Source: an uncultured Flavobacteriaceae bacterium
GTDB lineage: Bacteria; Bacteroidota; Bacteroidia; Flavobacteriales; Flavobacteriaceae
DNA length: 64,000 nucleotides
NCBI GenBank assembly: GCA_947494205.1
Contig: CANLUH010000004.1
Coordinates: 88,773-152,772, forward strand
Reading direction: 5' to 3'
Of the stretch, positions 27,101 to 34,952 are shown piece after piece. The translations under genes and the position numbers were made by a program. The first letter of the stretch is position 1; each line of letters opens with the position of its first letter. The notes under the pieces were generated by a model, which ran no database searches, was not told the DNA's origin, and was given only the letters and a program-made list of their open reading frames with translations.

Positions 27101-28563
27101 TTACACAAACAAACATGACTAATACTGATGCAGGAACATTAAGTTCTGCAATAGAAGTAGAAATTGTTAGTAATGATGCATTCTTTGATGATGCAGATAA
27201 CGATCCTTCAACACCAAGTGTAGCAAATGTATGTGGATTAGATTCGATTATTATTGAAGCAGATTCTTCTTTTGCAGATTTATATGAATGGTCTGTAAAT
27301 GGTATTTTCGATCCAACATTAACAGGACCTTCAGTTACAGTTACAGAATCTAACACCTATAGTGTAACAGTTTACGATACACAATGTGATGGTTTCGATA
27401 CGCAAACTGTAATAGTAAATTTATATCAAGATCCTTTAGTTAATGTTGTTCCAGATGATGAAATTAGTATTATTACCTGCGATGATGAATCAGGAGACGG
27501 TATAGAAGACTTCGATTTTAGTGGATTAAGTAGTATTATATTAGATTTCCCAGGACAAAATCCAGCAGATTTTGTTGTAACATATCATGAAACTTTAGCA
27601 GATGCTCAGGCGGGAACGAACCCTATAGCATCACCTTACTCGGCTACAGACGGCACTATAATATATGTTAGAGTTGAAGATATTGACGCTGTTGGTTCTG
27701 GATCCGGATGTGCTAGTACAAACACATCATTTACATTAACGGTATTAGGAGCACTACCTAATGCAACTAGTGTAGATATGGAATTATGTGATGACGACTC
27801 TAGAGATGGAACAGAATCTTTCGACTTAGAATCTAACTCACCTAACATTTTAAATGGTCAAGACCCTGCTACATTTGTAGTATCGTATTACGTAAACCAA
27901 CTTGATGCTGAAGCTGGAGTAAATGCTTTAACATCTCCGTATGATAATATAAGTAACCCGCAAACTATTTATGCTAGAGTTGAAAACACTTCTGCATCAG
28001 ATTGTTTTAAAGTGACTCCTTTTGAGTTAATCGTTAATGATATTCCTGTATCATCGTTTACTCCAGATTTTGATTATGAAGTATGCCCTAATGCAACAGT
28101 ACCAATTACAATTACAGCTACTGCCGAAAACTATACAGAAGCAGAAGTTACTATTGCATGGTATAATGAAGGCGTCTTAATACCTGGGGAAACAAGTTTA
28201 GACTTAGACACTGTATTAACAGAAGGCACATATACTATTGAAACAACGTTTAACGCTACAGGTTGTACAGCTACTGCAGATATTTTTGTAGTAGAACTTC
28301 CTACTTGTGTAATTCCTCAAGGTATTTCGCCAAATGGAGATGGTCTTAATGATATTTTCGATTTAAGTAGCTACGATGTTCAAAGTTTAACAATTTATAA
28401 TAGAAATGGTACTGAAGTATATTCTAAAACAGATTACTTAAATGAATGGCACGGACAGTCTAAAAATGGAGATGAACTTCCTGTTGGAACTTATTATTAC
28501 GTTATGAAATATCAAAACGTTAAAGTAAAATCTGCATGGGTATATATTAATAGAGCAAACTAA
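24172..28563 (+). CDS. Giant secreted surface adhesin with T9SS type B (CHU_C/gliding-associated) sorting domain
   Basis: The 1463-residue protein has a signal peptide (1-20). Next comes a MAM/jelly-roll-like domain (about 25-175; WYWMIDNIEVL), then a fibronectin type III-like domain (180-268). Two near-identical 200-residue CUB-like repeats cover 272-679 and a Cys-rich region follows. Two copies of the flavobacterial adhesin repeat (ELCDDDSRDGTESFDL type) lie at about 1095-1290. A C-terminal CHU_C domain spans about 1380-1463 with SPNGDGLNDIF and YNRNG. That domain is the type B T9SS signal. Cysteines are spaced as for disulfides. It is followed at once by PorP/SprF-like and PorE-like genes, the expected export and anchoring partners. 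Binding target unknown. Confidence 0.93.
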   Translation: MRKITLLLILLSFSFSLSAQIYLQENFDTEIPATWTITDEGAATGDSWASGQQGGFNDLDGTAGAFVDSDANGNGTQLIETLTSPVFDTTGAVGLFLDFDQFYRSGGSDSGIVEVYDGANWVEVLNQTGTTGSFATPDQQHIDITAYSNANMQIRFIYDDGDTWAWYWMIDNIEVLNSLCDVPTALAANNIGGTTADITWDMGTITAWEYVIQTPGTGVPTGNGTMTTSNTVNATALDFQTDYEVYVRSDCGGGTYSDWVGPLNFTTTVQTDFSVDCTAGPQTLNYCYTANDSNVFTFTSTDGSGLTLTINSGQVENNWDELVVTDVATGTDLNAATPYGNAGDVGGLTFQSSGDSITLAITSDGSVSCDTNGFTPLDVTVVCSTCTNPIADYAVVSDCINGPQFFVETDITDLGTATSLTVSDNQGNSQVVSATGVVSFGPFANNTDVVVTVTNDSDGNCFIVSDSLTQEVCLDQYVDCTVGPVTFSYCYTNNDANVFTFNSVDGTTPLNFTINAGQVENGWDELVILDSDGTTDLNAATPYGNGGDVSGITYQSTGSSISFQVQSDGSVNCSGNGFTPLDITVSCATCINPTATYAIVDDCDNGDQFFVDVNVTSIGDATSLLIEDNQGSTGVSVTAAGTTQFGPYPFLTDIIFTISNEQDSNCVITSPAIQLAACPPENDNCIDATVAAVNDGFLCEVSTPGTLVEATSSGLPTGSCAGDADDDVWFQFTALSEFQLIALTNLQGSDTFDIDMVLYEGTCDALVEIDCFAGFPAADITPQLIIGDTYFIRIFSGGSDSETTTFDLCITPYIPPTNITCEDSENFCPAGEDGGALYISNVIDMPNNASVACLGTIPNPTYSVLEIGTSGDILVEIVQNTAFDVNENPIGNTLDVDYVLWGPFSPDEDYCNLNLEVDCPTCPNNTTDPDFYPFGNIADCSYSAAAIENFTLEGAVEGDFYLILVTNFANDPGIIQITQTNMTNTDAGTLSSAIEVEIVSNDAFFDDADNDPSTPSVANVCGLDSIIIEADSSFADLYEWSVNGIFDPTLTGPSVTVTESNTYSVTVYDTQCDGFDTQTVIVNLYQDPLVNVVPDDEISIITCDDESGDGIEDFDFSGLSSIILDFPGQNPADFVVTYHETLADAQAGTNPIASPYSATDGTIIYVRVEDIDAVGSGSGCASTNTSFTLTVLGALPNATSVDMELCDDDSRDGTESFDLESNSPNILNGQDPATFVVSYYVNQLDAEAGVNALTSPYDNISNPQTIYARVENTSASDCFKVTPFELIVNDIPVSSFTPDFDYEVCPNATVPITITATAENYTEAEVTIAWYNEGVLIPGETSLDLDTVLTEGTYTIETTFNATGCTATADIFVVELPTCVIPQGISPNGDGLNDIFDLSSYDVQSLTIYNRNGTEVYSKTDYLNEWHGQSKNGDELPVGTYYYVMKYQNVKVKSAWVYINRAN
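24985..26208 (+). repeat. Tandem in-frame duplication of a 200-residue adhesin domain
   Basis: Two units (about 24985-25593 and 25594-26208) encode parallel sequences: DC.(A/V)GP......YCYT.ND, GQVEN.WDELV, DLNAATPYGN, DGSV.C and GFTPLD recur in order. Similarity is high at the protein level, which points to internal duplication followed by divergence. Confidence 0.85.
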
Positions 28564-28592
28564 ATAGTATCATTTTTTTGAAAATAACACCA

Positions 28593-29501
28593 ATGAAAAA
28601 ACTAATATATACCATTTTCATATTCTTGTTAGGCTACCAATTATATGCACAACAAGACCCACAGTATACACAGTATATGTATAATATGAATGTAATAAAC
28701 CCAGCATACGCTGGGTCTACAGGAACCGTATCTATTGGCGCTCTTTACAGAAGCCAATGGGTAGGTTTAGAAGGCGCACCTAATACAGGTACATTGTCTA
28801 TACATTCTCCAGTAGGTAACCGTGTAGGTCTTGGGTTCTCGTTAATAAATGACGAAATTGGACCAGTAAATGAAACCAATGCTTACGTAGATTTCTCTTA
28901 TACATTACCGTTAGGAGGCACTAAATTAGCCTTTGGTTTAAAAGCAGGAGCCACGTTCCACAATATCGGTTTAGTAAACTTAGATCTTATAGACTCTGGA
29001 GATTTATTCTTCTCGGAGAATGTAGATGAGTTAACACCAAATGTAGGAGCTGGGGTTTATTTCTATAAACCAAACAAATACTATATTTCTGCTTCTATGC
29101 CAAATATTTTAAATGGTACACACTTAGACTTAAATGGTACAAAAATAGGATCTGAGACAGAGCATTTCTTTGCAGCAGCAGGATATGTATTCGATTTATC
29201 AGAAAACTTTAAGTTAAAGCCTCATGCTTTAGCTAAACTAGCTTTTGATGCTCCAGTAAGTTACGATGTAAACTTAAACCTTTTTATGTACAATGTAGTA
29301 GAAATAGGAGCTGGTTACCGTTTAGAGGATTCTTTTAGTGGTATGATAAACTTTATGGTATCTCCAAACTTAAGAATTGGTTATGCTTACGATAGTATAC
29401 AATCGGACTTAGATGTTGTTACAAACTCATCTCACGAGATATTTATAAACTTCGATATCTTCTTACCTAAGAAAGTATCACGTTCACCACGTTATTTCTA
29501 A
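28593..29501 (+). CDS. PorP/SprF family outer-membrane protein
   Basis: The 302-residue protein has a signal peptide (ending LYAQ) and the family start QQDPQYTQYMYNMNVINPAY, followed by a predicted 14-strand barrel. PorP/SprF proteins sit in the outer membrane. SprF is needed for secretion of its type B partner SprB. ATG 28593 is chosen because the further upstream in-frame start (28578) is TTG and would precede the signal peptide. It lies 29 bp after the adhesin stop and 13 bp before a PorE-like gene, so it should be dedicated to this adhesin. Confidence 0.94.
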   Translation: MKKLIYTIFIFLLGYQLYAQQDPQYTQYMYNMNVINPAYAGSTGTVSIGALYRSQWVGLEGAPNTGTLSIHSPVGNRVGLGFSLINDEIGPVNETNAYVDFSYTLPLGGTKLAFGLKAGATFHNIGLVNLDLIDSGDLFFSENVDELTPNVGAGVYFYKPNKYYISASMPNILNGTHLDLNGTKIGSETEHFFAAAGYVFDLSENFKLKPHALAKLAFDAPVSYDVNLNLFMYNVVEIGAGYRLEDSFSGMINFMVSPNLRIGYAYDSIQSDLDVVTNSSHEIFINFDIFLPKKVSRSPRYF

Positions 29502-29514
29502 TTGTTGAAATAAT

Positions 29515-31404
29515 ATGAAAAATATACTATCTCTAATATTAATCTGCTTATGTAGCTATAATTTAGTGGCCCAAAATAAAGCGACTAAAACAGCAGATAA
29601 GCATTTTGATAAGTTAGAATTTGTAGCAGCCATTACAGCCTATAATAAGCTTGTTAAAAATGGCAAAGCAGATGTCTATGTATACACTCGATTAGCAGAA
29701 GCTAATTACAATATTTTTAATACTGTAGAAGCCGAACGTTGGTATGCAAAGGCTGTAGAAAACTCTAAGGATTCTGAAACTAGATATCGTTATGCTCAAA
29801 TGCTTAAGGCAAATGGTAAATATGAACCATCAAATAAGCAAATGGAACTATTTGCTGCTTCTAATCCTAAAGATTCTCGAGCTGAAGCGTTTGTAAAAAA
29901 CCCTAATTATTTAAATAAAATCCTAGCAAGACCAAATAAAGTTGATATTAAAAACTTGGCAATAAACTCTAAAACATCAGATTTTGGAGCCATGGTTTTA
30001 GATAATACGCTTTATATAACCTCAGCAAGAAATAGCTCAAGAAGTAATTATGGATGGAATAAGCAACCTTTTTTAGATATCTATACGTATAAGATTAAAG
30101 AAAATGGTAGTTATTCAGAAGAAACATTACTTGGTAACACTATAAACACTAAATACCATGAAGGTTTAGTTTCTTTTACTCCAGATGGAAAAACCATGTA
30201 CTTTTCTAGAGAAAGCTTTTTCGATAAAAGTGCTGAATCTAATACTAAATTTAGTGTTTTACATTTATTTAAAGCCACTAAAAAAGGAGACAAATGGGGC
30301 AAAGTAAAGTCGTTAGCAATAAATAAAAAAAGTTACTCTATTAAAAACCCTTCTGTAAGTAAAGATGGTAAAACGTTATATTTTGCATCAGATATGCCCG
30401 GTGGATTTGGAGGGTTCGATATTTACAAAACAACTATTAAAAGTAATGGTGTTTTAGGAAAACCTAAAAACCTAGGTTCTACAATTAATACGCAAGGTCA
30501 GGAAATGTTTCCGTTTATTAGTGAGGAAAACACACTATACTTTTCTTCTAACGGACATTTAGGACTTGGAGGACTAGATGTGTTTTTTATTACTGAAAAC
30601 GATGGAGAACTATCACCGTTACGAAATATAGGTACACCAATAAATAGTAATGGAGATGATTTTGCTTTTAATATTGATGCTTCAGGAAATGGTTTTGTTT
30701 CTTCTAATAGAACTGGAGGAAAAGGTAGCGATGATATTTATGCCATAAAGAAAGTATTACCTCTATGCAATGTTGAAACTATAGTTTCTGTAGAAAACTC
30801 AGAAACAGGTATACCAATCGCTAATGCTACAGTTACTTTATTAGACAATAAAGGTAACAGCATCGCTTCAGAAACTAGTAACGCAAATGGTATTGTAGTA
30901 TTTAACTTAGAATGTGATAGTACAATTAATCTTACAGCAATAGCTGAGACATACAAAAATGGTACTTTAAAAGTTTCTGGTACACAAGAAGAAACATTTA
31001 ATATAGAATTAAAGTTAGACCCTTTAAAGAAAATTATTGTTGCTGATCGTGTTCTTTTAGAACCTATTTATTTCGATTATAATAAAGCGGATATTACTAG
31101 CCAAGGTGCCTCAGAATTGAATAAGTTAATTTTAATAATGAAGAACTATCCAAAAATGGTTATTAATGCTAAATCTCATACAGATAATCGTGGTAAGGCC
31201 ACTTACAATAAAACACTATCTAGTAAAAGAGCAAAATCTACTGTAGATTATATAATTTCTAAGGGTATAGAAGCTTCTAGAATTAGCGGAGAAGGCATGG
31301 GAGAAAGTGAACCATTATATAAATGTGGTAACAACTGTACAGAAGAACAACATCAGGCCAATCGCCGTTCGGAATTTATAATTGTTAGCGGAGGACCTAA
31401 ATAA
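29515..31404 (+). CDS. PorE-like periplasmic anchor: TPR, PD40 propeller, CRD and OmpA domains
   Basis: The 629-residue protein has a signal peptide (1-19). TPR-like repeats cover about 20-125. A PD40 beta-propeller spans about 150-410 (repeated DGKTLYFASD and GGFDIYK motifs). A carboxypeptidase-regulatory-like domain lies at about 425-500 (TGIPIANATVTLLDNKG), and an OmpA peptidoglycan-binding domain at about 515-629 (KSHTDNRG, SSKRAKSTVDY). This is the domain order of PorE, which links T9SS barrel partners to peptidoglycan. It lacks a clear lipobox. Its place 13 bp after a PorP/SprF-like gene makes a complete adhesin-barrel-anchor module. Confidence 0.93.
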   Translation: MKNILSLILICLCSYNLVAQNKATKTADKHFDKLEFVAAITAYNKLVKNGKADVYVYTRLAEANYNIFNTVEAERWYAKAVENSKDSETRYRYAQMLKANGKYEPSNKQMELFAASNPKDSRAEAFVKNPNYLNKILARPNKVDIKNLAINSKTSDFGAMVLDNTLYITSARNSSRSNYGWNKQPFLDIYTYKIKENGSYSEETLLGNTINTKYHEGLVSFTPDGKTMYFSRESFFDKSAESNTKFSVLHLFKATKKGDKWGKVKSLAINKKSYSIKNPSVSKDGKTLYFASDMPGGFGGFDIYKTTIKSNGVLGKPKNLGSTINTQGQEMFPFISEENTLYFSSNGHLGLGGLDVFFITENDGELSPLRNIGTPINSNGDDFAFNIDASGNGFVSSNRTGGKGSDDIYAIKKVLPLCNVETIVSVENSETGIPIANATVTLLDNKGNSIASETSNANGIVVFNLECDSTINLTAIAETYKNGTLKVSGTQEETFNIELKLDPLKKIIVADRVLLEPIYFDYNKADITSQGASELNKLILIMKNYPKMVINAKSHTDNRGKATYNKTLSSKRAKSTVDYIISKGIEASRISGEGMGESEPLYKCGNNCTEEQHQANRRSEFIIVSGGPK

Positions 31405-31438
31405 AATTATTATTATTATTAAAAGTAAGTATAAATAA

Positions 31439-31478
31439 AAAAAACAGCTTCAAAAAAATATATGAAGCTGGTTTTTTT
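31439..31478 (+). terminator. Bidirectional terminator after the adhesin module
   Basis: CAGCTTCA (31445-31452) pairs with TGAAGCTG (31463-31470), with an A-run before and a T7 run after. It separates the converging PorE-like and glyS genes. Confidence 0.85.
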
Positions 31479-31506
31479 ATTTATATACACTAAGTAAATG
31501 TCGTAT

Positions 31507-33048
31507 CTACATTTTCATTAACCAAGTACGTACATCTACTTCTTGTTTAATAATAGATCGTAATTCTTCTATTTTAACGCGTTTTTGTTCCATAGTATCT
31601 CTATGACGAATTGTTACGGTGTTATCCTCTAATCCTTCATGGTCTACAGTAATACAAAATGGTGTACCGTTTGCATCTTGACGACGATAACGTCTACCCA
31701 CAGCATCTTTTTCATCATAAGCCACATTAAAGTCCCATTTTAAATCTTCAACAATTTTTTTGGCAACTTCTGGTAAACCATCTCTTTTAATTAATGGCAA
31801 AACAGCAGCTTTAAATGGTGCTAAAACAGCCGGCAAACGCAGTACTGTTCTTGTTGTATTATTGTCTAGTTCTTCTTCTTCTAGTGCATTAGAGAATATG
31901 GCTAAAAACATACGATCTAAACCTATTGAGGTTTCTAAAACATAGGGTGTATAACTCTTATTTTCTTCATGATCGAAGTATTGTAGTTTTTTACCAGAAT
32001 GTTCTTCATGCGCTTTTAAATCGAAATCTGTACGCGAATGTATCCCTTCTAATTCTTTAAAACCAAAAGGAAACTTAAATTCTATATCTGTCGCTGCATC
32101 TGCATAATGTGCTAATTTTTCATGATCGTGGAAACGGTAATTACCCTCTCCTAATCCTAAAGACAAATGCCATTTCATTCTAGCTTCTTTCCAATGCTTA
32201 AACCATTCACTTTGTGTTCCTGGTTTAATAAAAAATTGCATTTCCATCTGTTCAAACTCACGCATTCTAAATATAAACTGTCTTGCTACAATTTCGTTTC
32301 TAAATGCTTTTCCTGTTTGCGCAATACCAAAAGGCAATTTCATACGCCCAGTTTTTTGAACATTCAAGAAGTTTACAAAAATACCTTGAGCCGTTTCTGG
32401 TCTCAGGTATAAATCCATAGCACTTTCGGCAGAAGCCCCTAACTTAGTTCCAAACATTAAGTTAAACTGCTTAACGTCTGTCCAATTTTTACTTCCTGTT
32501 AATGGATCTGCTATTTCTAATTCTTCAATTAATGCTTTTACATCTGCTAAATCTTCATTTTCTAATGAGCGACCTAAACGAGATAGAATGGTATCAATTT
32601 TTTCTTGATATCCTAAAACACGAGGGTTCGTTGAAAGAAATTCAGCTTTATTAAAGGCATCTCCAAAACGTTTAGTTGCCTTTTTAACTTCCTTTTCAAT
32701 CTTTGTTTCAATCTTTAAACAATAATCTTCAACTAACACGTCTGCTCTGTAACGCTTTTTAGAATCTTTATTATCTATTAACGGATCATTAAAAGCATCA
32801 ACATGTCCCGAGGCTTTCCAAGTGGTAGGATGCATAAATATAGCAGAATCTAATCCTACAATATTATCATTCATTTGTACCATGGCTCTCCACCAATAGT
32901 CTCTTATGTTTTTCTTTAATTCGACACCGTTTTGCGCGTAATCATATACTGCACTTAAACCGTCGTATATTTCACTACTCTGAAACACATATCCGTATTC
33001 CTTAGCATGTGATATTACTTTTTTAAATTTATCGTCTTGATTTGCCAT
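31507..33048 (-). CDS. glyS: Glycyl-tRNA synthetase, class II single-chain type
   Basis: The 513-residue enzyme charges tRNA-Gly. It has the class II motifs of the alpha2-type GlyRS: DAFNDPL, RPETAQGIFVNF, FRNEIVARQFIFRMREFEQ (motif 2), and a terminal motif 3 segment with ETSIGLDR. An anticodon-binding domain follows (EVAKKIVEDL to the end). An in-frame ATG 27 bp upstream (33075) would add a hydrophobic start lying inside a hairpin; ATG 33048 (MANQDDKFKK) fits the family. A TATTTTTG box (33060-33053 on the minus strand) lies only 4 bases upstream, which could give a leaderless mRNA. Confidence 0.95.
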   Translation of the reverse strand: MANQDDKFKKVISHAKEYGYVFQSSEIYDGLSAVYDYAQNGVELKKNIRDYWWRAMVQMNDNIVGLDSAIFMHPTTWKASGHVDAFNDPLIDNKDSKKRYRADVLVEDYCLKIETKIEKEVKKATKRFGDAFNKAEFLSTNPRVLGYQEKIDTILSRLGRSLENEDLADVKALIEELEIADPLTGSKNWTDVKQFNLMFGTKLGASAESAMDLYLRPETAQGIFVNFLNVQKTGRMKLPFGIAQTGKAFRNEIVARQFIFRMREFEQMEMQFFIKPGTQSEWFKHWKEARMKWHLSLGLGEGNYRFHDHEKLAHYADAATDIEFKFPFGFKELEGIHSRTDFDLKAHEEHSGKKLQYFDHEENKSYTPYVLETSIGLDRMFLAIFSNALEEEELDNNTTRTVLRLPAVLAPFKAAVLPLIKRDGLPEVAKKIVEDLKWDFNVAYDEKDAVGRRYRRQDANGTPFCITVDHEGLEDNTVTIRHRDTMEQKRVKIEELRSIIKQEVDVRTWLMKM

Positions 33049-33062
33049 GGCGCAAAAATATA

Positions 33063-33092
33063 AAAACCGCTCCAAATTAATGGAGCGGTTTT
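33063..33092 (-). terminator. Terminator-like hairpin between the 33113 gene and glyS
   Basis: A perfect 12-bp stem (33063-33074 with 33081-33092) and 6-base loop are followed on the minus strand by a short U-run. It probably ends the upstream gene at 33113. Its edge is only 14 bp from the glyS start, so it could also act in the glyS leader. Confidence 0.75.
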
Positions 33093-33112
33093 ACAAAAAT
33101 TGTGAGGGTATT

Positions 33113-33988
33113 TTACTTTAATTCAATGGATGTGCTACCTAAACTTACTGCTTTATGATAAACACTAACAAAATAGGTACCTTTAACTAAAGTTTCATTT
33201 GCATCTGTTTTTATAAACGAGCATACTTTTTTAGATTCATTATCGTAATTAACTTCTATCTTTTTGGAATATATTAATGACGATTTTCCAAAATTGACAG
33301 CGCCTTTGTCGGCTATAATATTATTTCTTGGATTTAAAACTTGAATGTACAAATCTTTATTCCCGCTATTTATAAGTGCGTTATCCTCTAATGTAAAACA
33401 AACATGTATTTGTTTAGCATTACTTGCATAACGTGTTTTAATCGGTTTTCCAGAGGCATTAATACGCTTAATTGCTTCTACAGTAAAATCTGCTACATCT
33501 ATAGCTAGAGTGACATTTGGTGATGTTTGCTGACTAAGTTCTTTATTTGAGGTGTTGAGTGCTTTTAATGTATTACTCTTTACATTCGACACTTTACTTA
33601 TGGTTTTGTCTTCTAACTTTAAGTTATTAACAACCGCAGGCATTTCTTTATTTTCTTCTTTAAAGACTTCTACTATTTGCTTCTCTGTACTAGATATTAA
33701 AGATGCATTAGGTTTTAACATTTTAACAGAATCTAGGATACTGTTAATTTTTTGCTTCGTTTTTTCAAGTTCTACATTAGTCTTTTTGTTTTCTACTACG
33801 ACTAATTCATAACTTGAAATCATTTCAGATAATTCATTTTCTACAAGTTTATGTTCTTGCTCTATAAATTCCTGATTTACTTTTAGTTTATTGTAGTTTA
33901 CATAACTAAATATGCTTAACCCTACAATTGTTATTACCAATGAACCTATAATTAATCTGTAGTTAAAAAATTGAGGGTTAACTATCAT
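33113..33988 (-). CDS. Membrane-anchored coiled-coil protein of unknown function
   Basis: The 291-residue protein has one membrane segment (about 12-30), then a coiled coil (about 35-95) rich in Glu/Lys/Asn heptads, a polar linker, and a C-terminal beta-sandwich-like domain (about 155-291). It contains CFTLEDNALINSGNKDLYIQVLNP and ends GSTSIELK. No enzyme motif is visible. The layout suggests a periplasmic domain on a stalk. It is alone between comF (divergent) and glyS. Confidence 0.65.
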   Translation of the reverse strand: MIVNPQFFNYRLIIGSLVITIVGLSIFSYVNYNKLKVNQEFIEQEHKLVENELSEMISSYELVVVENKKTNVELEKTKQKINSILDSVKMLKPNASLISSTEKQIVEVFKEENKEMPAVVNNLKLEDKTISKVSNVKSNTLKALNTSNKELSQQTSPNVTLAIDVADFTVEAIKRINASGKPIKTRYASNAKQIHVCFTLEDNALINSGNKDLYIQVLNPRNNIIADKGAVNFGKSSLIYSKKIEVNYDNESKKVCSFIKTDANETLVKGTYFVSVYHKAVSLGSTSIELK

Positions 33989-34158
33989 TCTAATTATATT
34001 ATGTTATAACTAAACTAGTAAAATAAGATTGTACCAATATTGTTTAATCGACAAAATGATAAAATAATTGTTAAAAGTCCTATTAACACACAAATTATAA
34101 TATAAAATATAACTTTCATTTCCTTTTTGTAAATTTATAAGCAAACCCTTAACTAACT

Positions 34159-34836
34159 ATGCTGTCATCAATAATCAACCTTTTCTTTCCAAAAGCCTGT
34201 GGCTGTTGCCTTAATCATTTAAGCGATAATGAACATTACATTTGTTCCGATTGCAGGCATCATTTACCAGTTACTAATTTTCATAAAACAAATGATGATA
34301 CGGTTAAAAAGGTATTCTATGGCAGAGCTAAAATAGAACATGCTACTGCTTTATTTCGATTTGAAAAAAAAGGTAGAGTACAGCAACTTATCCATCAGTT
34401 AAAATATAAAGGACAAGAAGATATTGGCGTGTTATTAGGAGAATGGTTAGGTGAAGACCTTAAAGCTTCTGGAGACTATAAAACTATAGACGTTGTTATA
34501 CCTGTACCGTTACATAAAAACAAAAAAAGGACAAGAGGTTATAATCAAGTTTCAAAGTTTGGAATAAAAATTACTGAAGCTTTAAATGCAGAATACATAG
34601 ATAATGTTTTAATTAAGGTAACAAACACAACCTCTCAGGTTAATAAAAAACGCTTTGCAAGATGGAGTAATAGTAATGAGCTCTTCTCTACTACTAATTT
34701 AGAGCGTATAGCCAACAAACATATTCTTTTAGTAGATGATATTATTACAACTGGCGCTACATTAGAAGCCTGTATTTTAGAACTTAATAAAGCAGACAAT
34801 GTAAAAATCAGCATCGCAACTATGGCTATAGCCTAA
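34159..34836 (+). CDS. ComF family phosphoribosyltransferase-like protein
   Basis: The 225-residue protein has the N-terminal four-cysteine zinc site of ComF (CGCC at 13-16 and CSDC near 32). A type I phosphoribosyltransferase fold ends with the PRPP motif LVDDIITTGATLEA. In competent bacteria ComF supports DNA uptake; here the link to competence is only by family. The gene is divergent from the coiled-coil membrane protein, with 170 bp between starts. Confidence 0.94.
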   Translation: MLSSIINLFFPKACGCCLNHLSDNEHYICSDCRHHLPVTNFHKTNDDTVKKVFYGRAKIEHATALFRFEKKGRVQQLIHQLKYKGQEDIGVLLGEWLGEDLKASGDYKTIDVVIPVPLHKNKKRTRGYNQVSKFGIKITEALNAEYIDNVLIKVTNTTSQVNKKRFARWSNSNELFSTTNLERIANKHILLVDDIITTGATLEACILELNKADNVKISIATMAIA

Positions 34837-34952
34837 CTAACGTTAAATTCTTTATAAAGCTTACTACTAAAGCTAGATAGTGTTTCGTAAGTACACAAAT
34901 AAATTGTTAATTTGCCATGTAGTCATTTTTATATGATAAAGAGAAAATAAGT

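Noticed and set aside
33049..33075. Earlier ATG for glycyl-tRNA synthetase
   Set aside because: It would add an odd hydrophobic start coded within the terminator hairpin.
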